From NCBI RefSeq assembly GCF_947488135.1, contig NZ_CANKYW010000001.1, positions 186,001 to 250,000 of the forward strand: DNA of 64,000 bases, written 5' to 3'. The position numbers and the translations under genes are program-made. The stretch's first letter is position 1. The number at the start of each line of letters is the position of its first letter. Shown here piece by piece: positions 1-8,524 of the stretch. The stretch comes from an uncultured Marivita sp. (GTDB lineage Bacteria > Pseudomonadota > Alphaproteobacteria > Rhodobacterales > Rhodobacteraceae). The notes under the pieces were generated by a model. It was not told where the DNA came from and did not search any database. It saw only the letters and a list, made by a program, of their open reading frames with translations.

Positions 1-296
1 TGGGCGCGACCAACTGGACGACCTTCTGGCGGGTCTACTTCCCACAATCGGTGCCTGGGATCGGCGCGGGGTCGATCCTCGTCTTCATCCTGTCGATCGG
101 TTACTATATCACGCCGGAAATCGTCGGTGGCACATCGGGTATCTTCATCTCGAACCGGATCGCCTACCACATCTCAAGCTCGCTCAACTGGGGCCTCGCG
201 GCCGCACTGGGGTCGATCCTGCTGGTGGTGGTCCTGTTGCTTTACTGGGCCTACGACCGGATCGTCGGCATCGACAACGTGAAACTGGGGGGCTGA
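1..296 (+). CDS. ABC transporter permease, PotB-type (C-terminal part)
   Basis: The gene starts before the window; about 98 C-terminal residues are visible, read from base 3. The sequence opens inside the cytoplasmic loop that contacts the ATPase (the EAA region, with [15 protein letters not shown]) and continues through two hydrophobic segments to a TGA at 294-296. This is the layout of the inner-membrane permease of spermidine/putrescine-type importers (family knowledge). The next permease starts 3 bases after the stop, so the two are surely co-transcribed and form a heterodimeric channel. The actual substrate cannot be told from this fragment; polyamine or another small cation/amino-acid-like solute is an inference from the family. 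Confidence 0.85.
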   Translation, partial: GATNWTTFWRVYFPQSVPGIGAGSILVFILSIGYYITPEIVGGTSGIFISNRIAYHISSSLNWGLAAALGSILLVVVLLLYWAYDRIVGIDNVKLGG

Positions 297-299
297 GCC

Positions 300-1490
300 A
301 TGTCAGAAGCCATTCTCACACCGATCGAGAAAAAGCCCATCGGGTTCACTGCGGGTGTGCTCGCATTGGCGGGCGCTTTCGCCGGGCTCTTCGTCGGAAC
401 GGCGCAGGGCTCCGGTCTTCTGGGGATCGTGGTCGGCGCGGCGCTGATGGCGGCGCTTGCCTTCGTCGCGATGCAGGTCCTGGGCGAAGAGATGGAAAAG
501 ACCGTGCGCTGGGGCCTTGTCGCCCTGGCGGCGGTCGCCGGTTTCCTGTTCAGCGGAATTCCGGGCCTGATCCTTGGGGCCCTGTTCGGCTGGTTTTTCG
601 GCTGGTTCATCTACTGGGTCGGCATGGGCCGGTATCGAGCGCATTTGGTGCCTTATCTGACCGGCGGTCAGGTGCTGTGGCACTACGCGTTCCGCGTGAT
701 CTGTGGCGCGATCTTCATCTTCCTGATCACCCCGATCATCGTGGTGATGCCGCTGTCCTTCAACGCCGAGGATTTCTTTACCTTCACGCCCGAAATGCTG
801 CGCTTCGATCCTGCGGGTTACAGCCTCAAGCATTACCGTGACTTCCTGACCAACCCGGAATGGACCAGCGCGGTCAAGAACTCGCTGATGGTGGCACCCG
901 TCGCGACGCTGATCTCGGTATCGCTGGGGACGCTCGCTGCCATCGGTCTGAGCCAGAGCCACGTGCCCGGCAAGCGCGCGATCATGGCGATCCTGATCTC
1001 GCCGATGATCGTGCCGCTGATCATCTCGGCCACGGGCATGTATTTCTTCTACTCCAAGATCGGGCTGGTCGGCACCTACTGGGGCATCGTTCTGGCGCAC
1101 GCCGTGCTTGGTATTCCCTTTGTCATCATCACCGTGACGGCCACGCTTGTGGGCTTTGATCGCTCATTGACACGGGCGGCTGCGAATATGGGGGCGAACC
1201 CGGTGACGACCTTCTTCAAGGTGCAGATGCCGCTGATCCTGCCGGGCGTCATTTCCGGTGGTCTATTCGCCTTCATCACGTCCTTCGACGAAGTGGTTGT
1301 CGTTCTGTTCATTGGCTCCGCCGAGTTGCAGACGCTGCCGTGGCAGATGTTCACCGGCCTGCGCGAGCAGATTTCGCCGACCATTCTTGCCGCGGCGACG
1401 ATCCTTGTCGCGATTTCGATCTGCTTGTTGACGGCGGTGGAGATCCTGCGCCGCCGGTCCGAACGACTCCGGGGCATGTCGCCGGGGTAG
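300..1490 (+). CDS. ABC transporter permease, PotC-type, with N-terminal membrane extension
   Basis: 396-residue inner-membrane permease, second half of the polyamine-type ABC channel. The C-terminal ~270 residues look like PotC: a periplasmic loop (MPLSFNAEDFFTFTP), five to six membrane segments, and an EAA loop around residues 290-310 (RAAANMGANPVTTFFKVQMP). Ordinary PotC proteins are about 260-290 residues, so the first ~120 residues are extra: a glycine/alanine-rich stretch with about four hydrophobic segments (residues 18-40, 45-60, 70-85, 88-105). The ATG lies 3 bases after the upstream permease stop. It is probably the last gene of the transporter operon, because palindromes and a terminator follow. 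Confidence 0.88.
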   Translation: MSEAILTPIEKKPIGFTAGVLALAGAFAGLFVGTAQGSGLLGIVVGAALMAALAFVAMQVLGEEMEKTVRWGLVALAAVAGFLFSGIPGLILGALFGWFFGWFIYWVGMGRYRAHLVPYLTGGQVLWHYAFRVICGAIFIFLITPIIVVMPLSFNAEDFFTFTPEMLRFDPAGYSLKHYRDFLTNPEWTSAVKNSLMVAPVATLISVSLGTLAAIGLSQSHVPGKRAIMAILISPMIVPLIISATGMYFFYSKIGLVGTYWGIVLAHAVLGIPFVIITVTATLVGFDRSLTRAAANMGANPVTTFFKVQMPLILPGVISGGLFAFITSFDEVVVVLFIGSAELQTLPWQMFTGLREQISPTILAAATILVAISICLLTAVEILRRRSERLRGMSPG

Positions 1491-1495
1491 GGCGG

Positions 1496-1539
1496 CGAGG
1501 GTTTTCGAAAACCCTCGCAAGAGGCTTCGAAGCCTCTTG
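1496..1539. repeat. two adjacent 22-bp perfect palindromes
   Basis: Two perfect inverted repeats lie head to tail with no spacer: 1496-1517 (arms CGAGGGTTTTC/GAAAACCCTCG) and 1518-1539 (arms CAAGAGGCTTC/GAAGCCTCTTG). Both are centred on TTCGAA. They sit just after the permease stop and before a separate terminator hairpin. They resemble dispersed intergenic palindromes of the REP/BIME kind, but no second copy is present in this window, so that reading is an inference. Confidence 0.8.
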
Positions 1540-1550
1540 GGTCGCAATAG

Positions 1551-1586
1551 AAAAGGCCCTGCACCGATGTGGATGCAGGGCCTTTT
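1551..1586. terminator. bidirectional Rho-independent terminator
   Basis: AAAAGGCCCTGCA (1551-1563) pairs with TGCAGGGCCTTTT (1574-1586): a 13-bp perfect stem, 10-base loop, with A and T tracts so that it works in both directions. It lies between the convergent permease gene (+) and ilvE (-). Confidence 0.9.
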
Positions 1587-1607
1587 GCTGTTTGGGATTG
1601 CGTCGGA

Positions 1608-2477
1608 TCAGCTCCGAACGAGCTTTTCGTAGCCTTCCGCGATTTCGCGGGTCAGCGAACCAACTTCGAAGTTATAGTCACCGATCTGGCCCACCGGTGT
1701 CACTTCGGCGGCGGTGCCGGTTAGCCAGCACTGCTCGAAACCTTCAAGCTCTTCCGGCATGATGTGGCGCTCGTGGACCTTGACCTGGCGGTCCTTGAGC
1801 ATCCCGATGACCGTCTGGCGGGTCAGGCCATTTAGGAAGCAATCCGGCGTCGGCGTGTGCACTTCGCCATCCTTGACGAAGAAGATGTTGGCCCCGGTCG
1901 CTTCGGCGACGTAGCCGCGATAGTCGAACATCATCGCGTCGGAACAGCCCTTTGCCTCGGCCGCGTGTTTGGACATGGTGCAGATCATGTAGAGACCGGC
2001 GGCCTTGGCGTGGCTCGGGATCGTTTCCGGCGACGGGCGCTTCCATTTAGAGATGTCGAGCTTGGCGCCCTTCATCTTGGCGTCGCCGTAATAGGCGCCC
2101 CATTCCCAGCTGGCGATGGCCATGCGGACCGGGTTGCGCGCGGAGGCGACGCCCATATCCTTGCCCACGCCGCGCCATGCGACGGCGCGCACATAGGCGT
2201 CGGACTGGCCGTTGGCTTCGAGCACGGCCTTCTTGGCCGCTTCGATTTCGTCAACGGTGTAAGGAATTTCGAAGTCGATCATTTCGGCCGACCGCTTCAA
2301 ACGCTCCGAATGTTCGCGCGACTTGAAGATCTTGCCGCCATACGCGCGTTCGCCCTCAAAGACCGAGCTTGCATAGTGCATCGCATGGGTCAGGATGTGG
2401 ACATTTGCGTCGCGCCAATCGATGAGTTGGCCATCCATCCAGATCTTTCCGTCGCGGTCATCATAGGTTCCGGCCAT
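1608..2477 (-). CDS. ilvE: branched-chain amino acid aminotransferase
   Basis: 289-residue fold-type IV PLP enzyme that makes Leu, Ile and Val from their 2-oxo acids with glutamate as amino donor; cytosolic. The N-terminus (KIWMDGQLIDW, then THAMHYASSVFEGERAY) and the core are class-IV transaminase signatures. The PLP lysine is K158 in SHAKAAG, and EATGANIFFV near residue 193 carries the conserved Glu/Asn pair. The ATG at 2477 was chosen because GAGGAG precedes it by 7 bases and it gives the normal family length; a start 9 codons upstream lacks this. It stands alone, convergent with the permease gene and divergent from the MarR gene. Confidence 0.95.
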   Translation of the reverse strand: MAGTYDDRDGKIWMDGQLIDWRDANVHILTHAMHYASSVFEGERAYGGKIFKSREHSERLKRSAEMIDFEIPYTVDEIEAAKKAVLEANGQSDAYVRAVAWRGVGKDMGVASARNPVRMAIASWEWGAYYGDAKMKGAKLDISKWKRPSPETIPSHAKAAGLYMICTMSKHAAEAKGCSDAMMFDYRGYVAEATGANIFFVKDGEVHTPTPDCFLNGLTRQTVIGMLKDRQVKVHERHIMPEELEGFEQCWLTGTAAEVTPVGQIGDYNFEVGSLTREIAEGYEKLVRS

Positions 2478-2638
2478 GTCTAGTCTCCTCGCCCGGATTT
2501 TCAAAAATTGCGCAGATTAGGTCCGGATCGGACATAAAGTTGCGCCAAAACTGAGATTCGCTACCATTTGATCCTTGGAATGTCAACAAGACTGACGTAT
2601 TTTCGGGCGCAACAAAAAGACGGACGGGACGAGAGACC

Positions 2639-3148
2639 ATGGCGGAAGGACACGCGCAGAACACGTCGAGCGGGCAGGCCTTGCTGTATCTGACGGATGA
2701 GCAGTTGCGTCAGGGGATCGAGGCGATGTTCTTTGCCTATCGCGGGTTCACGGCCGATCCGGACCGCATTCTCGAAGGTATGTCCTACGGGCGGGCGCAT
2801 CATCGCGCCATTCATTTCATCCATTGCGCACCCGGCACGACCGTCAACAATCTCTTGGCGATCCTCGGGGTGACGAAGCAATCTCTGAACCGTGTATTGC
2901 GCACGCTGATCGAAGATGGTCTTGTGACAAGCCATATAGGGCGCAGCGACAAGCGAGAGCGGCATTTGACACTGACCGAGGCCGGAGAGGCGCTGGAACA
3001 GCAGCTTTCGGATGCGCAGCGCGCCCGAATGCGGGACGCCTACCGCAAGGCCGGGCCGGAGGCGGTGGCCGGGTTCAAGACGGTATTGGAAGCGATGATG
3101 GACGAAGACATGCGGCGTGCCTATCTCGCGCTCAGGGACGGGCGCTGA
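2639..3148 (+). CDS. petP: MarR-family transcriptional regulator, PetP-like
   Basis: 169 residues with a winged helix-turn-helix of the MarR type. Helices around residues 60-90 contain TTVNNLLAILGVTKQSLNRVLRTL (shown here in outline), and the wing SDKRERHLTLTEAGEAL follows. The gene is one base upstream of an OmpR-type response regulator, and this MarR/response-regulator pair matches petP-petR described in Rhodobacter capsulatus (established knowledge; the symbol is transferred by synteny and family). It probably binds DNA as a dimer; the ligand is unknown. No petABC genes lie next to it here, so a link to cytochrome bc1 is not shown by this window. Confidence 0.82.
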   Translation: MAEGHAQNTSSGQALLYLTDEQLRQGIEAMFFAYRGFTADPDRILEGMSYGRAHHRAIHFIHCAPGTTVNNLLAILGVTKQSLNRVLRTLIEDGLVTSHIGRSDKRERHLTLTEAGEALEQQLSDAQRARMRDAYRKAGPEAVAGFKTVLEAMMDEDMRRAYLALRDGR

Positions 3149-3149
3149 G

Positions 3150-3851
3150 ATGGCCGATCCCGACGCGCACCTGCTGATCGTCGATGACGACGAGCGTATT
3201 CGCGGGCTGTTGCAGAAATTCCTGATCCGCAACGGGTTTCTGGTCAGCGCGGCACGCGATGCCGCCCATGCGCGGCGCATTCTGTCGGGCCTCGATTTCG
3301 ACCTGATCGTGCTCGATGTCATGATGCCGGGGGAAGATGGCGTGAGCCTGACGCGGGGCATTCGCGAAACCTCGTCAACGCCGATCCTGCTGTTGACCGC
3401 GCGGGCCGAGACCGAAGACCGGATCGCCGGGCTTGAGGCGGGCGCGGATGACTACCTTGCCAAACCGTTCGAACCGAAAGAGCTTTTGCTGCGCATCAAT
3501 GCGATCCTGCGCCGGATGCCGGAGCAGGCGGCTGACAGTGGCGCGCCGAAATACCTGAGCCTTGGGCCGATCCGGTATGACATCGAACGCGCTGAGATGT
3601 GGCGCGGCGATGACCTCGTGCGGCTGACCTCGACCGAGATCCAGTTGATGAAGGTGTTCGCCGCCAAACCCGGCGAGGCGCTAAGCCGGACAAAGTTGGT
3701 CGAAGAGCTTGGCCGCGACCGGGGCCAGAGCCAGGAACGCGCCGTCGATGTGCAGATCACCCGTTTGCGCCGCAAGCTCGAGGACAATCCCAAGCAGCCG
3801 CGATACCTGCAAACGGTGCGCGGTGCAGGGTATATGCTTGCACCCGACTGA
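3150..3851 (+). CDS. petR: OmpR-family response regulator, PetR-like
   Basis: 233 residues. The receiver domain spans residues ~7-120: acidic pocket D12-D14 in LIVDDDE, phospho-acceptor D56 in LIVLDVMMPG, Thr/Ser in LLLTARAET, Lys in DDYLAKPFEP. A C-terminal winged helix (~135-230) ends in RRKLEDNPKQPRYLQTVRGAGYML. The ATG at 3150 overlaps nothing and is one base past the MarR gene stop; an upstream in-frame start would lie inside that gene. No histidine kinase gene is adjacent, so its phosphodonor is elsewhere or it acts unphosphorylated. Confidence 0.88.
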   Translation: MADPDAHLLIVDDDERIRGLLQKFLIRNGFLVSAARDAAHARRILSGLDFDLIVLDVMMPGEDGVSLTRGIRETSSTPILLLTARAETEDRIAGLEAGADDYLAKPFEPKELLLRINAILRRMPEQAADSGAPKYLSLGPIRYDIERAEMWRGDDLVRLTSTEIQLMKVFAAKPGEALSRTKLVEELGRDRGQSQERAVDVQITRLRRKLEDNPKQPRYLQTVRGAGYMLAPD

Positions 3852-3869
3852 CGGGTTTGTTTTTTGCGT

Positions 3870-3889
3870 ATTTGAAAAGAGAAGAAGCA
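3870..3889 (+). repeat. 20-nt purine-rich leader repeat, copy 1
   Basis: ATTTGAAAAGAGAAGAAGCA occurs here and again exactly at 49485-49504. Both copies are on the plus strand, immediately upstream of a GGGG(G)A Shine-Dalgarno-like run and a start codon (here the hydrolase at 3904). It looks like a mobile or conserved translation leader. Confidence 0.8.
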
Positions 3890-3903
3890 AGGGGGACGCG
3901 CCC

Positions 3904-4830
3904 ATGGCGACGGCATTGATCACACACGCGGAGTGTCTGGAGCATGTGACGCCGGATGGTCATCCCGAGCGCGTGGCGCGGCTGGAGCATGTGCTGCACG
4001 CGTTGCAAGGGTTGGATTTGCGGCGTGAGAGCGCGCCCTTGGTCGATCAGGCGCATTTGGCCTATGTCCATCCGCAGTCGCATATCGACCGGATCACCGC
4101 GTCCGAGCCTGCCGAGGGGTTCAAGCAATTGGACGCCGACACGTGGATGTCACCGGGCAGCGTGAACGCGGCCTATCGCGCCGCCGGGGCGGTCGTGAAG
4201 GCGGTCGACATGGTGCTGGACGACGAGGTCGGAAACGCCTTTTGCGCCATTCGCCCCCCTGGGCATCATGCGGAAACCGAAACACCGATGGGCTTTTGCC
4301 TGTTCGGCAACGTGGCCATCGGCGCGAAACACGCGCTCGAGGCGCATGGGCTGTCGCGCGTCGCTGTGGTGGATTTCGATGTGCATCACGGCAACGGGAC
4401 GCAGGATCTGCTGTGGAACGAGCCGCGCGCGCTGACGATCACCAGCCAGCAGATGCCGCTCTGGCCCGGCACCGGTGATCCGTCCGAACGGGGCGCGCAT
4501 GACAACGTTCTGAATATCCCCTTGGCGCCGCGTACTGGTGGGGCCGAGATGCGGGCCGCTTACAAGGCGCAGGTGTTTCCGCGTCTGCGCGACTTCAAGC
4601 CGGAACTGATCCTGTTTTCGGCCGGGTTCGACGCGCACCAGGATGATCCTTTGGCCGAACTGCAATGGACAACCGAGGATTTCCGCTGGCTGACCCGGGA
4701 ACTCTGTGCCCTGGCGGCAGAACTCTGCGACGGGCGGGTCGTCTCGACACTGGAAGGCGGGTATGATTTGTCTGCGCTGGCGCGCGCTGCCCGGGCGCAT
4801 GTGGAAGAATTGATGGAGGCCGCGTCATGA
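3904..4830 (+). CDS. histone deacetylase-fold amidohydrolase (acetylpolyamine aminohydrolase/HDAC family)
   Basis: 308-residue zinc-dependent deacetylase of the arginase/HDAC fold. Visible family marks in order are THAECLEHVTPDGHPERV at the N-terminus, RPPGHHAE with the catalytic His pair, GFCLFGNVAIGAKHAL, VVDFDVHHGNGTQD carrying the zinc Asp and His, SAGFDAHQDDPLAEL carrying the third zinc Asp, and LEGGYDL near the C-terminus. The start is the ATG at 3904 after AAGGGGGAC. Its stop overlaps the start of xseB (ATGA). Bacterial relatives deacetylate acetylpolyamines or other small N-acetyl compounds or proteins; the substrate here is not known. Confidence 0.88.
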   Translation: MATALITHAECLEHVTPDGHPERVARLEHVLHALQGLDLRRESAPLVDQAHLAYVHPQSHIDRITASEPAEGFKQLDADTWMSPGSVNAAYRAAGAVVKAVDMVLDDEVGNAFCAIRPPGHHAETETPMGFCLFGNVAIGAKHALEAHGLSRVAVVDFDVHHGNGTQDLLWNEPRALTITSQQMPLWPGTGDPSERGAHDNVLNIPLAPRTGGAEMRAAYKAQVFPRLRDFKPELILFSAGFDAHQDDPLAELQWTTEDFRWLTRELCALAAELCDGRVVSTLEGGYDLSALARAARAHVEELMEAAS

Positions 4831-5069
4831 GCGACACACCCTTAGACGAGATGAGCTTCGAGGCGGCCATGGCCGAGCTTGAGAAAGTGGTGGGTCAGCT
4901 TGAGCGTGGCGACGTGGCATTGGAGGAATCCATCGCGCTGTACGAGCGCGGGGCGGCGCTCAAGAAGCGCTGCGAGGCCAAGCTGAACGAAGCGCAGGAA
5001 AAGGTGGCGGCGATCACGCTGGATGCGGACGGTCAGCCCAAGGGCACGACGCCCTTCGACCCAGAGTAA
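4827..5069 (+). CDS. xseB: exodeoxyribonuclease VII small subunit
   Basis: 80 residues, the normal family length. MSFEAAMAELEKVVGQLERG with the following LEESIALYERGAALKKRCEAKLNEAQEKV is the antiparallel helical hairpin typical of XseB, which assembles several-fold onto one XseA to degrade single-stranded DNA in the cytosol. The ATG overlaps the TGA of the preceding hydrolase, and ispA begins 9 bases downstream. The xseB-ispA-dxs order is common in proteobacteria (family knowledge). Confidence 0.95.
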   Translation: MSDTPLDEMSFEAAMAELEKVVGQLERGDVALEESIALYERGAALKKRCEAKLNEAQEKVAAITLDADGQPKGTTPFDPE

Positions 5070-5078
5070 CACGCGGCG

Positions 5079-5948
5079 ATGTTTGCCGATGTCCTGCGTC
5101 GCGATGCCTCCCGGATCGGGGCGCATCTCGATGAGGTTCTGAAGGGGCAGCCCGACCTTCCGGTGATCGAGGGGATGCGCTACGCGGTGTCTAGCGGCAA
5201 ACGTCTGCGCGGGTTTCTCGTGATGGAAAGCGCGCGGCTGCATGGCGTCTCCGAGACGCAGTCGATTTGGGCGGCGGCGGCGATCGAGGCGATCCATGCC
5301 TATAGCCTTGTCCACGATGATCTGCCCTGCATGGATGATGACGACCTGAGGCGGGGGATGCCGACTGTGCATCGCAAATGGGATGACGGGACGGCGGTAC
5401 TCGTTGGCGACGCGCTTCAGACGTTTGGGTTCGAGCTGGTTCTCGACCAGGCCTGCCACGGCGATGCGGCGGTCCGGTCCGATCTGGCGCTCAGCCTTGC
5501 GCGGGCGTCGGGGCACAAGGGCATGGTGCTTGGTCAGGCGCTCGACATCGCTGCAGAAACGGTCGAGACGCCTCTGACACTCGAGCAGATCACGCAGTTG
5601 CAGGCAGGCAAGACCGGCGCGCTGATCGTTTGGTCGGCCGAGGCGGGTGCGCGCTTGGCGCAAGCCGACCCATTGCCGTTGACCAGCTACGCGACGGCAC
5701 TGGGCCTCGCATTCCAGATCGCGGACGATATTCTGGACGTGGAAGGCGATGAGACTACCGTTGGCAAGGCGGTGGGCAAGGACGCGAGCCGGGGCAAGGC
5801 GACGTTCGTGTCGTTGCTCGGGTTGGAGGGCGCGAAGGCGCGCGCGTCGGAACTGGTCGAGGCCGCCTGTGATGCCTTGTCACCCTATGGGACCAAGGCG
5901 CACACCTTGAATGAAGCGGCGCGGTTCGTTATCTCGCGCGACACCTGA
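5079..5948 (+). CDS. ispA: polyprenyl diphosphate synthase (farnesyl/geranylgeranyl type)
   Basis: 289-residue trans-prenyltransferase that condenses IPP onto DMAPP/GPP. The first aspartate-rich motif is DDLPCMDDDDLRRG (about residues 86-99) and the second is DDILD near residue 216. Other marks are GKRLRGFLV near the N-terminus and GKTGALI after the middle. It supplies isoprenoid precursors to quinones, haem side chains and possibly carotenoids. It sits between xseB and dxs in one direction, so precursor supply (dxs) and chain elongation are probably co-expressed. FPP and GGPP synthases cannot be told apart here. Confidence 0.93.
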   Translation: MFADVLRRDASRIGAHLDEVLKGQPDLPVIEGMRYAVSSGKRLRGFLVMESARLHGVSETQSIWAAAAIEAIHAYSLVHDDLPCMDDDDLRRGMPTVHRKWDDGTAVLVGDALQTFGFELVLDQACHGDAAVRSDLALSLARASGHKGMVLGQALDIAAETVETPLTLEQITQLQAGKTGALIVWSAEAGARLAQADPLPLTSYATALGLAFQIADDILDVEGDETTVGKAVGKDASRGKATFVSLLGLEGAKARASELVEAACDALSPYGTKAHTLNEAARFVISRDT

Positions 5949-5969
5949 TGCGACCCGGAGGCGCGGCAT

Positions 5970-7895
5970 ATGTCCTTTTCCACAGAGACCCCGCTTCTTG
6001 ATACGGTCTCTTCCCCGGCTGATCTCAAGCGGTTTTCGGACGCGCAGCTCGAGCAATTGGCGGATGAGCTGCGGCGCGACACGATTGCGAACGTCTCTCG
6101 AACAGGCGGTCATCTAGGCGCCGGGCTTGGCGTGGTCGAGTTGACCGTTGCACTGCACGCGATTTTCGACGCGCCGCGCGACAAGATCATCTGGGACGTC
6201 TCGCACCAATGCTACCCGCATAAGATCCTGACCGGTCGCCGCGCGCGCATGGGCACCTTGCGGCAAGAGAACGGGCTGTCGGGGTTCACCAAACGGTCTG
6301 AATCGCCCTATGACCCATTCGGGGCTGCGCATAGCTCCACCTCGATTTCCGCAGCACTAGGCTTTGCCGTGGCGCGCGATCTGGGGGGCAACTGCGACAC
6401 CGGGCATGGCGACGCCATTGCCGTGATCGGCGACGGCGCGATGAGCGCGGGCATGGCCTATGAGGCGATGAACAATGCGGGCCACCTGAAAAAGCGGCTG
6501 ATCGTCATTCTGAACGACAACAAGATGAGCATCGCACCGCCGGTCGGCGCGCTGTCCTCATACCTGACGCAGCTTTATGCGGGCGCTCCGTTCCAGGATC
6601 TGCGTCTGGCCGCGAAGGGTGCGGTGAGCTTTTTGCCCGAACCGTTCCGGGAAGGCGCGAAACGGGCGAAGGACATGCTTAAGGGCATGGCGATCGGCGG
6701 CACCTTGTTCGAGGCGCTCGGCTTTTCATATGTCGGTCCGATTGACGGGCACGATCTGGAACAGTTGCTGCCTGTTCTGCGCACCGTGAAGGACCGTGCG
6801 GACGGGCCGATCCTCATCCATGTCGTGACGCAGAAGGGCAAGGGCTACCGACCGGCTGAAGAATCCGCCGACCGTGGGCACGCGCGAGCCAAGTTCGATG
6901 TCGTGACCGGAGAGCAGAAAAAGACGCCCTCCAACGCCCCAAGCTACACCAAGGTCTTCGCCGAGGCGCTGATGCAGGAAGCAGCGGATGATCCGATGAT
7001 CTGCGCGGTGACGGCGGCGATGCCGGATGGCACCGGGCTTGATCTTTTCGCGGAACGCTACCCTTCGCGGACCTTTGACGTGGGCATCGCCGAACAGCAC
7101 GGCGTGACCTTTTGCGCGGCGCTTGCGGCGGGCGGGCTCAAGCCGTTCTGCGCGATGTATTCGACCTTCCTTCAGCGCGGATACGATCAGGTCGTGCATG
7201 ACGTGGCCATTCAGCGCCTGCCGGTGCGCTTTGCCATTGATCGTGCCGGCTTGGTGGGCGCGGACGGTGCGACCCATGCAGGCAGCTACGACATTGCCTA
7301 TCTCGCAAATCTGCCCGGGTTCGTGGTGATGGCCGCGGCGGATGAGGCCGAGTTGAAGCACATGGTCGCCACGGCAGTCGCGCATGACGACGGCCCCATC
7401 GCGTTCCGCTACCCACGGGGCGAGGGGCAGGGCGTCGAACTGCCCGAGCGCGGTGAAATTTTACCGATTGGTAAAGGACGGATGATCCGTGAAGGCAGCC
7501 GCGTGGCGATCCTGTCTTTCGGCACCCGTCTGGGCGAGGTTCTGACGGCCTGCGAGGGGCTTCAGGCCAAAGGCATCACGCCGACCGTTGCGGATGCACG
7601 CTTTGCCAAACCGCTTGATCGCGAGTTGATCCTCAAGTTGGTCGAAGACCACGAAGCACTGATCACCATCGAAGAGGGGGCCATCGGCGGCTTCGGCAGC
7701 CACGTGGCGCAGCTTCTGGCCGAGGAAAAGGTATTCGATCAGGGACTGAAATTCCGCTCCATGGTCCTGCCGGACACGTTCATCGATCAGGCGAGCCCTG
7801 CCGCCATGTATGACGTGGCAGGTCTTAACGCCGAGCAGATTGAAGCCAAGGTGATGGATGTTCTGGGCGTTGCGGCGATTGGGAAGCGTGCCTAG
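5970..7895 (+). CDS. dxs: 1-deoxy-D-xylulose-5-phosphate synthase
   Basis: 641 residues, full family length. The enzyme joins pyruvate and glyceraldehyde-3-phosphate with thiamine diphosphate, the entry step of the MEP isoprenoid route. Seen are the N-terminal [16 protein letters not shown], the TPP/Mg motif [18 protein letters not shown] (about residues 151-168), VGPIDGHD near 255, and a transketolase-like central domain with [20 protein letters not shown] around 370. GGAG lies upstream of the ATG. Its TAG stop shares the four bases CTAG (7892-7895) with the convergent ExoD-family gene. Confidence 0.97.
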   Translation: MSFSTETPLLDTVSSPADLKRFSDAQLEQLADELRRDTIANVSRTGGHLGAGLGVVELTVALHAIFDAPRDKIIWDVSHQCYPHKILTGRRARMGTLRQENGLSGFTKRSESPYDPFGAAHSSTSISAALGFAVARDLGGNCDTGHGDAIAVIGDGAMSAGMAYEAMNNAGHLKKRLIVILNDNKMSIAPPVGALSSYLTQLYAGAPFQDLRLAAKGAVSFLPEPFREGAKRAKDMLKGMAIGGTLFEALGFSYVGPIDGHDLEQLLPVLRTVKDRADGPILIHVVTQKGKGYRPAEESADRGHARAKFDVVTGEQKKTPSNAPSYTKVFAEALMQEAADDPMICAVTAAMPDGTGLDLFAERYPSRTFDVGIAEQHGVTFCAALAAGGLKPFCAMYSTFLQRGYDQVVHDVAIQRLPVRFAIDRAGLVGADGATHAGSYDIAYLANLPGFVVMAAADEAELKHMVATAVAHDDGPIAFRYPRGEGQGVELPERGEILPIGKGRMIREGSRVAILSFGTRLGEVLTACEGLQAKGITPTVADARFAKPLDRELILKLVEDHEALITIEEGAIGGFGSHVAQLLAEEKVFDQGLKFRSMVLPDTFIDQASPAAMYDVAGLNAEQIEAKVMDVLGVAAIGKRA

Positions 7896-8524
7896 ACGAT
7901 CCCGGCGATCAGCGCTGCAACGACCGACAGCGAAAATCCGAGCACGGTATAGCCAGCGATCAATACAAACCCGTCGCGCACCATGAGCGCAAAGGCCACG
8001 AGCGCCACGCCGCCCGCGCTGACCGAGGTGAACATCGGCAGGATCTCTAGGAACGGCCATGTCGCGGCCACGATCATGACCGCGAGCAGGGCAATCCTGT
8101 CCATCGGGGGCGCGGACAGAAACCTCAGCCGATCCCGGCTTTTCCTGTCGAGCCATGCGGCGGGCTTGCGGAGATACTGCACCGCGCGGGACAATTGGTC
8201 GCCATTCAGGCGGCGCGTCGCGAGAAATCGGGGTAGCCAGAGGTGATTGCGGCCGAAAAACGCCTGGATCGAAATTGTCAGAATGACGAGACCGCCGATA
8301 GTCGGCATCAGCGGAATGATCGACAGCGGAGAGACAAGGATCAGCGCGGGCACGAGAAGGGCCGCGCCAAAGGACCTCGCTCCGACACGATCCAGCATCG
8401 CCTGGATCGTCAGACCGTCGCGGGCATCATGTTCTTCGCTCTCGACGCCCTTGGCGGGGTGGTCGGGATCGAGCGTATCAAGAAGGCTGGTGAGCGATCT
8501 TGGCGCGACATGGTCCGGTGTCAC
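7892..8524 (-). CDS. ExoD-family membrane protein
   Basis: 210 residues. The start [20 protein letters not shown] is followed by [35 protein letters not shown], then several hydrophobic segments to the C-terminus (about four to five in all). This is the ExoD (exopolysaccharide synthesis) family, named after a Rhizobium meliloti gene whose biochemical role is still unclear. The start overlaps the stop of the upstream SDR gene by 4 bases (ATGA), so the two are co-translated. Its stop codon is shared with dxs on the other strand. Confidence 0.82.
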   Translation of the reverse strand: MTPDHVAPRSLTSLLDTLDPDHPAKGVESEEHDARDGLTIQAMLDRVGARSFGAALLVPALILVSPLSIIPLMPTIGGLVILTISIQAFFGRNHLWLPRFLATRRLNGDQLSRAVQYLRKPAAWLDRKSRDRLRFLSAPPMDRIALLAVMIVAATWPFLEILPMFTSVSAGGVALVAFALMVRDGFVLIAGYTVLGFSLSVVAALIAGIV

